38,830 nucleotides of DNA from Candidatus Vogelbacteria bacterium. GTDB lineage: Bacteria > Patescibacteriota > Minisyncoccia > Phycocordibacterales > XYD1-FULL-46-19. The notes under the pieces were generated by a model. That model made no database searches and had not been told where the DNA came from. It saw nothing but the letters and a program-made list of their open reading frames with translations. Below are positions 27,045 through 36,733 of this stretch, in pieces. The stretch covers positions 1 to 38,830 of the forward strand of contig JACPIA010000010.1 in assembly GCA_016188295.1 (NCBI GenBank), read 5' to 3'. A program made the translations under genes and the position numbers. Each line of letters begins with the position of its first letter. The stretch's first letter is position 1.

Positions 27045-29249
27045 TTAAATCAATTCTTCTTCCGGCACAGTGGCGGTAGGGGTGGCACCATAAACATCAC
27101 GAGCTTTAGCCCCTTCACCAGGGCCAATGACACCGCGCTCCTCGAGCATATCCAGTAAGCGGGCGGCGCGGGCATAGCCGATTTTTAATTTGCGTTGGAG
27201 ATAGGACGCACTAGCTTTACCGGCCGTTATAACCGCCTCGCGAGCATCTTCATATAAATCGTCGCTGTCATTATCGTCATCTAAAGCGGTACTAAAGAGA
27301 GCGTTGCTCCCACCACCTTCCGGTTCTAAATTAATGACGCTTGGTAAATCATTTTGATGTCGCTCGGCCAAAAATTGAACTACTTTTTTAACTTCTGTTT
27401 CAGAAATAAAAGCCGATTGGATGCGCCGTGGCTTACCCATATCACTGGAGAGAAAGAGCATATCGCCCGCTCCCAACAATTTTTCGGCTCCGGCCATATC
27501 AATAATAGTACGGGAGTCAATTTGCGAGGCCACTTGTAAAGCGATCCGTGATGGAATATTGGCTTTAATCAAACCAGTAATTACTTCCACTGATGGTCGT
27601 TGAGTGGATAGAATCAGGTGGATGCCCACCGCTCGAGACATTTGGGCTAAACGGACAATCGCCGCTTCAAGTTCGCGGGGGTAAGCCGACATAATATCTG
27701 CCAACTCATCGATCACGATCACAATGTAGGGCATCAACTCAATTTCATCCGCTGTTTCTTCATTAGTGACTTTACTACTAGTTAGAGCCGGCTCGACCAT
27801 ATTTTTATGATAGGACTGAATATCGCGCACTGCTGCTCCCTCTAGTAAGTCGTATCGCCGATCCATTTCTTTAGCGGCCCAACGGAGCGAGGCAATCGCT
27901 TTTTTAGCATCGGTAATGACTGGGGTTAGTAAGTGCGGGATTTTGTTATACATTGTCAATTCCACCCGCTTTGGGTCAATCATAATAAAGCGTAATCGTT
28001 CCGGCGGATTACGATACAGGAGCGAGGTAATGATCGTATGCACCGCCACTGATTTACCCGAACCGGTAGTACCGGCAATCATCAGGTGGGGCGCTTTAGC
28101 TAAATTAGCAAATTGAGGCAGACCGTCGATACTCTTACCAAGCGAAAAAAGAAGAGGATGTGCTGAACCAGTAAAGTCAGACATACCAAGTAAGGTGCCC
28201 AGGCCGACTGTCGTTTTAACATTATTAGGGATTTCAATCCCTACTAACGATTTACCTGGGATCGGCGCTTCGATACGGATAGGGTGGGCGGCCAAAGCAA
28301 GCGCCAAATCATTTTGTAAACTTAAAATGCGAGCCACCTTAGTGCCTTCCGCTGGTTTTAAAGCAAAACGAGTGACGGAAGGGCCGATCGAGATCTCATC
28401 CATTTCCACCGTAATGCCAAAGTTGGCGAGAGTCCGTTTAATAATCGTGCTTTGTGCTTTAATGTCGCCGACCACCGGTTTACCGCTATCTTTTTCTAAT
28501 AGTGACAGTGGGGGTGGGGTAAATATTTTGCCACCACGCTTACTGGCGGTCATTAAGGAGCTTAACGAGAAAGCTTTACTGTCATTAAGATTAGGACCAG
28601 TGGAGATCGGCGTCTCTCTGGGCGTTTCTTGAATTGGAGACATTGGTGGCACTAAGACCGGCGTTTCGTCTTCGGTCTCCTCTAACTCTCCTTTGTCTTC
28701 CACCTCTTTATCGATACGGCCAGATAAATTCCAACCAAAAAGTTTACGGTCTAAAGTCAAATGAGTATCAAATAAAAACATACTCGCTACCACCATCATG
28801 GCCCCTAAAAAGACAATAGTACCGGCCAAGCCAAATAATTCAATTAGTGGAGTACTAATAGTATTACCTAAAGCCCCACCCATTTGACTACTAATAGAGG
28901 CCAACGAGAGTGAGGCTAAAAAAAGTAATATCCCGCCCAAAATCTGCAGTCTCAATAGGTTGCGTCGTTCAGTTCGGAGTAGTGATAAGCCAAATAAAAT
29001 CAAAATAATTGGTAGTAAAAAAAAGCCAGTACCTAGTAGCCAAGAAGTCCAATTACTCACTATTCCGCCAATACTGCCACCTTTATTAAAATGAGCTAAC
29101 AATAAAAAAATTGCTAAGGCTAAGGCTGAAATAGCCAGTACACCGCGCTTGGTTTCGCCTTTGATGGCGCTTAAAAGGCCCGGTTTTGTCTCGATGTTAT
29201 TACTATGATTTTTAGGTGGCCGGCCACGTTTAGCTTTAAGTTTAAACAT
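27045..29249 (-). CDS. ftsK: DNA translocase FtsK/SpoIIIE
   Basis: 4 N-terminal TMs; HLMIAGTTGSGKSVAVHTII; VIVIDELADIMS; C-terminal gamma wHTH (SYLQRKLKIGYARAARLLDMLEERGVIGP). Confidence 0.97.
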   Translation of the reverse strand: MFKLKAKRGRPPKNHSNNIETKPGLLSAIKGETKRGVLAISALALAIFLLLAHFNKGGSIGGIVSNWTSWLLGTGFFLLPIILILFGLSLLRTERRNLLRLQILGGILLFLASLSLASISSQMGGALGNTISTPLIELFGLAGTIVFLGAMMVVASMFLFDTHLTLDRKLFGWNLSGRIDKEVEDKGELEETEDETPVLVPPMSPIQETPRETPISTGPNLNDSKAFSLSSLMTASKRGGKIFTPPPLSLLEKDSGKPVVGDIKAQSTIIKRTLANFGITVEMDEISIGPSVTRFALKPAEGTKVARILSLQNDLALALAAHPIRIEAPIPGKSLVGIEIPNNVKTTVGLGTLLGMSDFTGSAHPLLFSLGKSIDGLPQFANLAKAPHLMIAGTTGSGKSVAVHTIITSLLYRNPPERLRFIMIDPKRVELTMYNKIPHLLTPVITDAKKAIASLRWAAKEMDRRYDLLEGAAVRDIQSYHKNMVEPALTSSKVTNEETADEIELMPYIVIVIDELADIMSAYPRELEAAIVRLAQMSRAVGIHLILSTQRPSVEVITGLIKANIPSRIALQVASQIDSRTIIDMAGAEKLLGAGDMLFLSSDMGKPRRIQSAFISETEVKKVVQFLAERHQNDLPSVINLEPEGGGSNALFSTALDDDNDSDDLYEDAREAVITAGKASASYLQRKLKIGYARAARLLDMLEERGVIGPGEGAKARDVYGATPTATVPEEELI

Positions 29250-29274
29250 AAGTAAATTATATCATGAGGGGGTA

Positions 29275-29304
29275 TTGGACAAAACATTTCTGTTAAAGTA
29301 TAAT
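29275..29304 (+). promoter_or_regulatory. Promoter TTGGAC-N18-TATAAT
   Basis: ttggac 29275-29280, tataat 29299-29304, upstream of ORF 29324. Confidence 0.6.
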
Positions 29305-29323
29305 AAAGGACATTAAAGACAAT

Positions 29324-29980
29324 ATGATGGAACAAAAGGACAATACGATAAAAGACAAGATAAATCTATTTGTACTAAAGAACCAAAAATTGGCTCAAGC
29401 GCTTTTTGCTATTACTGTTTTTTGCCCTGATAGTGAGCCATTAAAGGCTAAATTACGGGACCAAGCGATTAACCTAACTACTACCATAAATGCTATTAAA
29501 ACTGATGAATCAACCGTTTTTCACTTGTCTTTTTTAAATCAAATTTTAGGGGAAATTGAGCTTGTTTTAGAGTTATTAGACTTGGCTCAAGCGGGCAATG
29601 TCCTTTCTAAAATGAATGTTTCAATCATTAAACAAGAGTATGAAATGTTGCTTAAGGACGCTAAAGAGCAAGTTTTGGCTGATAACTTATTTGACTCAAA
29701 TACCTTAATTTTGCCCACCTCCAGCCCTAAAATTATAAAGGACAAAAAAGTGGTTGGGATGGCTGGGCCATCGTCTGACCGCCAAAAAAAGATCATTGAG
29801 GTCTTAAGGGGCCAAGATTGGCTGGGGATTAAGGACATTGCCGAGGCGGTGCCTAATTACAGTACTAAAACGGTCCAACGGGAGCTCTTGGCTTTAGTCG
29901 AGCAGGGTGTCCTTAAAAAGCAAGGTGAACGACGTTGGAGTCGATATGTTTTAGCTAAGGCTGAACCCATTGCCAAATAA
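29324..29980 (+). CDS. Hypothetical protein with C-terminal winged HTH (DeoR-like)
   Basis: RQKKIIEVLRGQDWLGIKDIAEAVPNYSTKTVQRELLALVEQGVLKKQGERRWSRYVL. Confidence 0.75.
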   Translation: MMEQKDNTIKDKINLFVLKNQKLAQALFAITVFCPDSEPLKAKLRDQAINLTTTINAIKTDESTVFHLSFLNQILGEIELVLELLDLAQAGNVLSKMNVSIIKQEYEMLLKDAKEQVLADNLFDSNTLILPTSSPKIIKDKKVVGMAGPSSDRQKKIIEVLRGQDWLGIKDIAEAVPNYSTKTVQRELLALVEQGVLKKQGERRWSRYVLAKAEPIAK

Positions 29981-30028
29981 GTCCTTTCTTGCTATATTGC
30001 ACCTGTTTACTGGTTATCCACAAGGCAT

Positions 30029-30058
30029 TTGCTAGATGGCTTAATTGCTTGTTATAAT
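30029..30058 (+). promoter_or_regulatory. Candidate promoter of S-layer-like gene (TTGCTA-N18-TATAAT)
   Basis: ttgcta 30029-30034, tataat 30053-30058; leader of about 270 nt before the ATG. Confidence 0.55.
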
Positions 30059-30063
30059 AAGCC

Positions 30064-30334
30064 CTAGTTGAGGACTGACGGTTTTGATTGTCTGAACGGA
30101 CCTTGAAAATTAAATATTCCGCTTTCAGTTAAGTCTGAAATCTCCTTTCCTACTTGTTTATTAACCTTTGTTTTGAGCGACTCACCTTGCTTGAAGTAAA
30201 GGGTTAATAAAGTTTTGTTGAGGCCGTTAAAGATTATCGTTAATTGTCGAATGAGCGATAATTTGGCCAGTTTCCCCTATAGGTGAATTATCAATTAGTT
30301 TATTAGTAAATTATAAATTGTGTTACAAAACTTT
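30064..30334 (+). promoter_or_regulatory. Long structured 5' leader of the S-layer-like gene
   Basis: Inverted repeats ttattaacc (30158-30166)/ggttaataa (30202-30210), tttcag..ctgaaa and attatcg..cgataat; no ORF. Confidence 0.45.
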
Positions 30335-32377
30335 ATGAGTTCAAAAATAAAATTTGCTTCATTGTTTGTAGCGCTTGCAATCGTCTTGGCTTTAGTTGGT
30401 GGTGTTTCTACCGCTTCAGCCCAAACCGTAGCAGCTACTTCTGCTACTGACATTTCAGCTCTACAGGCTTTGATCGCTTCCTTGCAGGCCCAGATTGCTG
30501 CCTTAACTGGTGGCGCTACTGCTCCTGCAGCGGCTACTTCATTTACTCGCGACTTGACCATCGGGTCACGCGGTGATGATGTGTCCGCATTACAAACTTT
30601 GCTTGAGTCTAAAGGCGTTCTGATGATGCCCGCTGGCGTTGCTAAGGGTTACTTCGGTGCTTTGACTAAGTCCGCTTTGGCTAAGTACCAAGCTTCAGTT
30701 GGTCTTCCAGCTACTGGTTACTTTGGTCCTTTGACCCGCGGCCAAATCGCGTCGTCAATGGCGACGGTACCAACCGTACCAACTGTTCCTGGCACTACTC
30801 CAACAACCCCAACCACTTCTGGTACTCTCCAAGGTGGCGCAGGTTCGATTGAGGACACTGCTCTTGTCTCAGGTCTCAACAACGAGGAAGTTGGTGAGGA
30901 TGAGGAGGATGTAGAGGTAGCTGGCCTTGAAGTTGAAGTTGATGATGGTTCCGATATCGAGATTACAGCTGTAAGAATTGTATTCGATGAGGGAACTGGC
31001 GCTACTAGCGACTTCGATGACTATGCTTCTGAGGTATCTATCTTAGTTGATGGCAAGGAATTTGCTCGTCTTGATGCCGATGAATTTAATGACGACAACG
31101 ACTGGTCTAAGACTATCTCATTAAATAACGGAGCTATTATCCGTGCTGGTGGAACTGGAGAAATCGTAGTGGCTGTTTCTGGTATTTCTAACATGGACAG
31201 TGACGATCAGGGTGATGAGTGGGATGTAGATTTCACTACAGTTCGCTTTCGTGATGCATCAGGGGCTTCAATCTCTGAGACCATCACTGAGGACGTAAGG
31301 GCTTTCTCATTTGAGGCCTTTGCTACTGCTGCTGATACGGAGTTTAAGATTACTAATGGTGATGATGCTATAAATGATGCTCACACTATTGCTGTCGATT
31401 CTTCAGATGACACCGACGATGAACCAATCCTTTCTTATGAGGTTGAGATCGAAGGTAGCGCTGATGTTACTGTCGACTCTCTCCCTGTAGGAGTCGTCGT
31501 TACTGGTGCTTCTAATGTTGATGACTTAATCAGTGGCCTTACTCTCTTAATGGATGGTAAGAAAGTTGGTTCTGCAAACTTAACCGATGCATTAGTTGAT
31601 ACCGATGGTGTAGATGTAGGGGCTTATGAGGCTTTCCTCTTTGATGATCTTGATCTTACCCTTGAAGCTGGTGAGACTTATGAGTTTACTGTTACAGCTG
31701 ACTTATACCCAACCAGTGGCAGCGGTGACTTAGACGAGGGTGATACCATCGCCGCTAGTACCACCGATGCTCTTCTTGAGGTTTCAGGTTATTCTGACAT
31801 CGAGGATGAGACTGGTGAGGACTTAGCTGCTGCTGATATTACTGGTTCTGCTTCTAGTGATGCAAGCGCTGTGTACGAAAATGCTATTCAAGTTGCGCTA
31901 GTTACTGGAACTCATGCAGACTTTGAGGTTGATGGCGATGATAATGACTACACACAGTTGACACTTAAATTTGACATCACAGCTTTTGGTGAGGATATTT
32001 ATATCCCTAACGTAGCTACTGATGTTTCCTCAAGTACTAGTGCAACTGGTGGAGTACCTACAACTGCTCAAGGTGTTGGTTATCACATTCAACTTACTTC
32101 GGGTGGTATTGCCTCTACTTCCGTAGCAGAGACTCTTACCTCTACCGCTGAAGAAGAGACTAACTCCTTCTTAATTGAAGAGGGTGATACCGAGACCTTT
32201 ACTCTTGTAGTAACCATCAGTAATGCAGCAGCTCCTGCAAATGCTGATGCTGATCAGTTCCGAGCCGTTCTCACGGGTATTGGATTTGGGGACTCTGATT
32301 CTGCTACTGCAGACAGTGTCTTTACTTCAGACCTAACGAATGTCTTCAAGACTACCTACGGTAGAATTGCTAACTAA
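30335..32377 (+). CDS. Secreted acidic S-layer-like protein with N-terminal peptidoglycan-binding domain
   Basis: Signal peptide (FASLFVALAIVLALVGGVSTASAQ), PGB1-like repeat DLTIGSRGDDVSALQTLLESKGVL...GYFGALTKSALAKYQASVGLPATGYFGPLTRGQI, long Asp/Glu-rich beta-type region. Confidence 0.85.
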   Translation: MSSKIKFASLFVALAIVLALVGGVSTASAQTVAATSATDISALQALIASLQAQIAALTGGATAPAAATSFTRDLTIGSRGDDVSALQTLLESKGVLMMPAGVAKGYFGALTKSALAKYQASVGLPATGYFGPLTRGQIASSMATVPTVPTVPGTTPTTPTTSGTLQGGAGSIEDTALVSGLNNEEVGEDEEDVEVAGLEVEVDDGSDIEITAVRIVFDEGTGATSDFDDYASEVSILVDGKEFARLDADEFNDDNDWSKTISLNNGAIIRAGGTGEIVVAVSGISNMDSDDQGDEWDVDFTTVRFRDASGASISETITEDVRAFSFEAFATAADTEFKITNGDDAINDAHTIAVDSSDDTDDEPILSYEVEIEGSADVTVDSLPVGVVVTGASNVDDLISGLTLLMDGKKVGSANLTDALVDTDGVDVGAYEAFLFDDLDLTLEAGETYEFTVTADLYPTSGSGDLDEGDTIAASTTDALLEVSGYSDIEDETGEDLAAADITGSASSDASAVYENAIQVALVTGTHADFEVDGDDNDYTQLTLKFDITAFGEDIYIPNVATDVSSSTSATGGVPTTAQGVGYHIQLTSGGIASTSVAETLTSTAEEETNSFLIEEGDTETFTLVVTISNAAAPANADADQFRAVLTGIGFGDSDSATADSVFTSDLTNVFKTTYGRIAN

Positions 32378-32426
32378 CCCTTCTAATTTCTCAACTGACT
32401 TCGGTTAGTTAAGGAGTCAAAAGAAA

Positions 32427-32466
32427 GACAACAAAAAACCACCCCGAAGGGTGGTTTTTTGTTGTC
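32427..32466 (+). terminator. Strong terminator after the S-layer-like gene
   Basis: 18-bp perfect stem gacaacaaaaaaccaccc-cgaa-gggtggttttttgttgtc with T-run. Confidence 0.92.
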
Positions 32467-32497
32467 CACCAATTACTTATCCTTAGGTTTCTTTTTA

Positions 32498-32512
32498 TGA
32501 GGAGTTTCCTCA
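32498..32512. repeat. REP-like hairpin copy 1 (TGAGGA-GTT-TCCTCA)
   Basis: Perfect 6-bp stem; identical to 32541-32555. Confidence 0.75.
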
Positions 32513-32540
32513 AAATAAAATTTATCCACCATTACTGTTA

Positions 32541-32555
32541 TGAGGAGTTTCCTCA
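32541..32555. repeat. REP-like hairpin copy 2 (TGAGGA-GTT-TCCTCA)
   Basis: Identical to copy 1, both within shared ttatgaggagtttcctca. Confidence 0.75.
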
Positions 32556-32574
32556 TATGTTATATTTAAATAAA

Positions 32575-33252
32575 ATGGAAAGAAAAACTATTTTTACCGA
32601 AGGGGAATGGTATCACCTTTATAATCGGGGTACTGATAAAAGAAAAATATTTACTGACAATAACGATTATCAAAGATTTTTAAAATTATTGTATTTAGCC
32701 AATTCAACCAAACCAACTATTCTTTATACCCTAAAAAAAGACACTATTTTTGATTTTCCTCGCGAAGAAAATTTAGTAGATATTGGGGCGTACTGTCTAA
32801 TGCCTAACCATTTTCATCTTCTGGTTAAAGAAAAGGTTGAGGGTGGTATCAGTTTATTTATGAGGAAACTCCTCACAGGTTATTCGATGTATTTTAATAT
32901 TAAGAATAAGAGGACTGGTAAGTTGTTTGAGGGGCCGTTTAAGTCGATACATGTTGATACTGATAATTATTTCAGATATGTATTATCTTATATCCATTTA
33001 AATCCGGTTAAATTGGTGGAACCCGAGTGGAAGGAGAAAGGAGTGCAGAATAAAGATAGGGTGAAAAATTTCTTACAATCTTATTCTCCATCAAGCCATT
33101 TGGATTATCTAAAGTTATCCGAGAAGAGTCCTCGGATAGAGCGCTGGATTTTAGCGACCGATGATTTGCCGATAGAGATCAAATCCAGAGATTTTGTAGA
33201 CGAACTTAATGATTGGTTAGAGTATCAGACAATGCTAAAATTAGATAAGTAA
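32575..33252 (+). CDS. REP-associated tyrosine transposase (RAYT; Y1_Tnp, IS200-like)
   Basis: YHLYNRGTDKRKIFTDNNDYQRFLKLL, AYCLMPNHFHLLVKE (HUH), LTGYSMYFNIKNKRTGKLFEGPFKSIHV, YVLSYIHLNPVK; start at MERK preferred over the 32497 ORF start. Confidence 0.92.
   Translation: MERKTIFTEGEWYHLYNRGTDKRKIFTDNNDYQRFLKLLYLANSTKPTILYTLKKDTIFDFPREENLVDIGAYCLMPNHFHLLVKEKVEGGISLFMRKLLTGYSMYFNIKNKRTGKLFEGPFKSIHVDTDNYFRYVLSYIHLNPVKLVEPEWKEKGVQNKDRVKNFLQSYSPSSHLDYLKLSEKSPRIERWILATDDLPIEIKSRDFVDELNDWLEYQTMLKLDK
32861..32875. repeat. REP-like hairpin copy 3, inside the RAYT ORF (TGAGGA-AAC-TCCTCA)
   Basis: Exact reverse complement of copies 1 and 2; also shares the ttat 5' flank. Confidence 0.7.
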
Positions 33253-33261
33253 ATAAAATTA

Positions 33262-34263
33262 ATGAAAAAAATCGTTAATCGCGGAGTGTCGGATCTGGGA
33301 TTTTTGGGTTTGGTGTTGGTGGTGCTATTTTTTGCGTGGGTGGCTACCGGTGGGCCGGAGCGAGATACTGGCGGGCCTTTTTTAAAGACACAACGAGCCA
33401 CTTCAACTACTGCTACTAAAAATTCTAATTCTTTTTTAAGTTCGTGGCGGAATCGCGACCGGGCGGATAATTCCACTACTTATGATCCAGTAACTGGCGC
33501 TTCTTATTCGCCGTGGCGTGGAGTCATTGAGTTGGAGCGGGGTACCGCCGCCTCCACGGATTACTCTAATGAGGAATATATAGTTATTAAAAATATCGCT
33601 CGTGAGGGAACCGCGGTGACGATTACCGGTTGGCGCTTAAAAAATGCCGGTGATGCTAGACGCTATCCCACTGACTACGGTTACCGCCAAGGACAGTCGG
33701 CGATTATCCCGATCCAAACTGGCGCGCTACTGTTATTGCCGAGTGGTCTGGGGGTACAACAATCGATTACTTTAGCCCCTAAAGAGCGAGCCGTAGTCTT
33801 AAGTGGTGGTATTTTAAGATCACGACCAATTAAAATCCAAACTAATTTTAAGGTCAATAAATGCTCCGGTTATTTAGAGGCGTTACCCGAGTACAAATTT
33901 TACCCGTCGATTAAATTACAGTGTCCTGATCCGGAGAGTGAACCGGAAGTCGCTAACTTCGAGGATAAGTGCTACGACTTTATCCGTCGGATGTCACGTT
34001 GTCATACGCCGGAATTTAATGAGTCACAAAATGATAAGCCGGCCAATGTTGATGGAGTCGAGGGCTTGTCACGGACTTGCCGCAACTTTCTAAAAGAGCG
34101 CTATAATTACACTAGTTGTGTGGCGCGCCATGGTCAGGATGAGGATTTTTACACTGATGAGTGGCGGGTCTTTTTAAATGTTGGTGCCTTGTGGTTTAAC
34201 AGTCGCGAGACCATTAGTTTGTATGACGAGCTAGGGCGCTTAGTCGATCGGATCAGTTATTAA
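33262..34263 (+). CDS. Membrane-anchored protein with lamin-tail-like domain(s)
   Basis: [46 protein letters not shown] and C-terminal [20 protein letters not shown]; 6 Cys in the intervening region. Confidence 0.6.
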
Positions 34264-34268
34264 ACATC

Positions 34269-35579
34269 ATGACTAACAGTTCTAAAATCAAAGAGTCAAA
34301 ACCAGTCAAAACTAAAATTGTCATTGTTGGTGGTGGCTTTGGTGGAGTGTACACTTTTCGTAAATTAACTAAATTATTTGCCAGTGACGGGACAGTGGAA
34401 CTGACTTTAATCAGCGAGCGCAATTATTTTACTTTTACGCCATTATTGCCGGAGGTAGCGACCGGCAATGTCTCACCGGAGAATGCAGTGGTCTCACTTA
34501 GACCGATGATCCGCCCTGGCCATGATCGTTTATTGGTGGCGGCGGTGAAATCAGTTAATTTAAATAAACAGGAGCTAAAAACTACCGTTGGGACTGTCAC
34601 TTATGATTATTTAGTTTTGGCCTCTGGCGCCGAGGCGGACTTTTTTAATATCCCTGGCGCCGAGACTTACAGTTATACGCTCAAGAGTTTGCATGATGCT
34701 CTCTTGTTTAAAAATCATTGTCTAGAGTGTTTTGAAAAAGCGTTATTAACTAAAAAATTAGACGAACAAAAAGCCTTACTCCACTTTGTGGTCGTGGGTG
34801 GTGGTCCCACTGGGGTTGAGTTGGTAACGGAAATGACAGATTTCTTGCGTGATACCTTTCGCCATTATTATCCGCCGGAGATTGTGGACTTAGTGACTTT
34901 TACTTTAATTGAGCGTGGGGCAGAGGTTTTGTCTAAATTGCCGCCGTCACTGCGAGTGGCTGGACTCCGAGCCCTTAAACATAAAGAGGTGTCGGTCCGG
35001 TTTAACACTGTCGTGGCCGAAGTGACCAAAGATTTTATTAAAACTACTAAAGGGGAAATTTTGCCAACCCATACTGTAGCTTGGACGGCCGGAATTAAGC
35101 CACATTTACCACTTTTTGAATCAATGGTGCCACCTAAGACGGCCGAGGATGGTCGGCTGATGGTTAATAGTTGGTTACAATTAGAGGGTTATGAAAAGGT
35201 TTTCGTGGTTGGTGATATTGCTTTGGTGGTTGATCTCGCTTCACCGCACGATCATTTACCCGCTTTAGCTCAAGTGGCTACTAAGGAGGCTGTAGCAGTA
35301 GCCAAAAATATTAAACGTTTATATGATCATCGGCCATTAAAACTTTTTCGTTACTACCAGACTGGCACATTGGTCTCGGCCGGAGAGTGGTGGGCCTTGG
35401 GTGAGATCGGAGGTGTCTTTTTTGAGGGACGCTTAGCTTGGTTGCTGTGGCGGGCAGTTTATTGGTGGAAGTTGCCTAGTGCGGTTAAAAAGTTACAAGT
35501 CTTGCTTGATTGGATTATTGACTTAGGTTTACCGCGGGATCTCTCTAATTTTGGCGATTATAGTCACAAGCTTAAATAA
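34269..35579 (+). CDS. ndh: Type II NADH dehydrogenase (NDH-2-like FAD/NAD oxidoreductase)
   Basis: [62 protein letters not shown]. Confidence 0.85.
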
Positions 35580-35581
35580 TT

Positions 35582-35698
35582 ATGTCCGATTTTAATTACT
35601 CGTTTTTTAGAATGGCCCTCGGTTTTGTGGTCTTGATTATTATTGGTATTGTTCTACTGACCTTGACTAAAAATACGGATTTGCTACAGTTACTTTAG
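35582..35698 (+). CDS. 38-aa single-TM small protein
   Basis: MSDFNYSFFRMALGFVVLIIIGIVLLTLTKNTDLLQLL; starts 2 nt after the ndh stop. Confidence 0.5.
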   Translation: MSDFNYSFFRMALGFVVLIIIGIVLLTLTKNTDLLQLL

Positions 35699-35700
35699 CT

Positions 35701-35804
35701 CGCAAAGACTATAGGTCCACCCCGTAAAGCGATTACGCCACGGGGCACGTAAACCCTATATAGCCGGTCGACTTTTTAACTTTGCGCGGCGTTAGCCGTT
35801 TTTT
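35701..35804 (+). ncRNA. rplJL mRNA leader (L10-leader-like) ending in an attenuator hairpin
   Basis: Helices 35701-35707/35780-35786 (cgcaaag/ctttgcg), 35710-35715/35755-35760 (tatagg/cctata), 35720-35725/35740-35745 (ccccgt/acgggg), then terminator cggc-gtta-gccg-TTTTTT (35787-35804) just upstream of rplJ. Confidence 0.7.
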
Positions 35805-35816
35805 ATTTGCCTAGTT

Positions 35817-36308
35817 ATGGCTATTACCAGACAACAAAAAGAAACCATTAGTGCTAAGTTAGAGCAAGTGATCCGGGAAATGCCGGCGATTGTTTTTGTT
35901 AACTTCCACGGTTTGTCGATGGCGGCGACGACGGAATTACGAAAAGCATTGCGGATGGCCGGGATTGGTTATTTGGTCGCTAAAAAAACTTTGCTTAAGC
36001 GCGTTTTAGAGCAAGCTAAATTAGAGGGCACGATGCCTGCGCTAGAAGGTGAAATTGCTCTGGCTTATGGGGCCGATTCTCTTGCTGGTGCGCAGGGAGT
36101 GTATGCGTTTGAAAAAAAGTATAAGGAGATGTTATCGATTGTGGGCGGGATTTTTGAAGGGGCGTTTGCGGATCGCTCGTTGATGACTAGCTTAGCGACC
36201 ATCCCTTCACGTCAAACCCTGTACGCGCAAGTAGCCAATGTGATCAATTCACCTCTCCAAGGTTTAGTGATCGCACTTAATCAAATTGCCGAATCGAAGA
36301 ATAATTAA
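35817..36308 (+). CDS. rplJ: 50S ribosomal protein L10
   Basis: VFVNFHGLSMAATTELRKALRMAGIGYLVAKKTLLKRVL; upstream of rplL. Confidence 0.93.
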   Translation: MAITRQQKETISAKLEQVIREMPAIVFVNFHGLSMAATTELRKALRMAGIGYLVAKKTLLKRVLEQAKLEGTMPALEGEIALAYGADSLAGAQGVYAFEKKYKEMLSIVGGIFEGAFADRSLMTSLATIPSRQTLYAQVANVINSPLQGLVIALNQIAESKNN

Positions 36309-36328
36309 ATAATTAAATTAATAATATT

Positions 36329-36724
36329 ATGGAAGAGACAACTGAAGTAAAAGCCGTGCCGGAGAAGTTCCAAAAACTAATCGAGCAAATTGAGGCGATG
36401 ACTGTTTTGGAATTGCATGAATTAGTTAAAGTGTTGGAAGTTAAGTTTGGTGTCTCGGCTCAAGCGGTGATGGCTGGCCCGGTGGCCGCTGGCGGAGCCG
36501 AGGCCGAGGAGAAAGACTCATTTAACGTTGAGTTAACGGCCGCAGGTGAGCAAAAGATCCAAGTGATTAAAGCGGTTAAAGAGGCTTTAGGTCTTGGCTT
36601 AAAGGAGGCTAAAGACTTAGTGGATGCTGCTCCCTCAATGTTGAAAGAGGGTATGAAGAAGGATGAAGCTACTAAACTTAAGGAGGCGGTCGAAGCCGCT
36701 GGCGGTCAAGTTACTCTCAAGTAA
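36329..36724 (+). CDS. rplL: 50S ribosomal protein L7/L12
   Basis: [42 protein letters not shown]...[14 protein letters not shown]. Confidence 0.97.
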   Translation: MEETTEVKAVPEKFQKLIEQIEAMTVLELHELVKVLEVKFGVSAQAVMAGPVAAGGAEAEEKDSFNVELTAAGEQKIQVIKAVKEALGLGLKEAKDLVDAAPSMLKEGMKKDEATKLKEAVEAAGGQVTLK

Positions 36725-36733
36725 ATTTAATTT

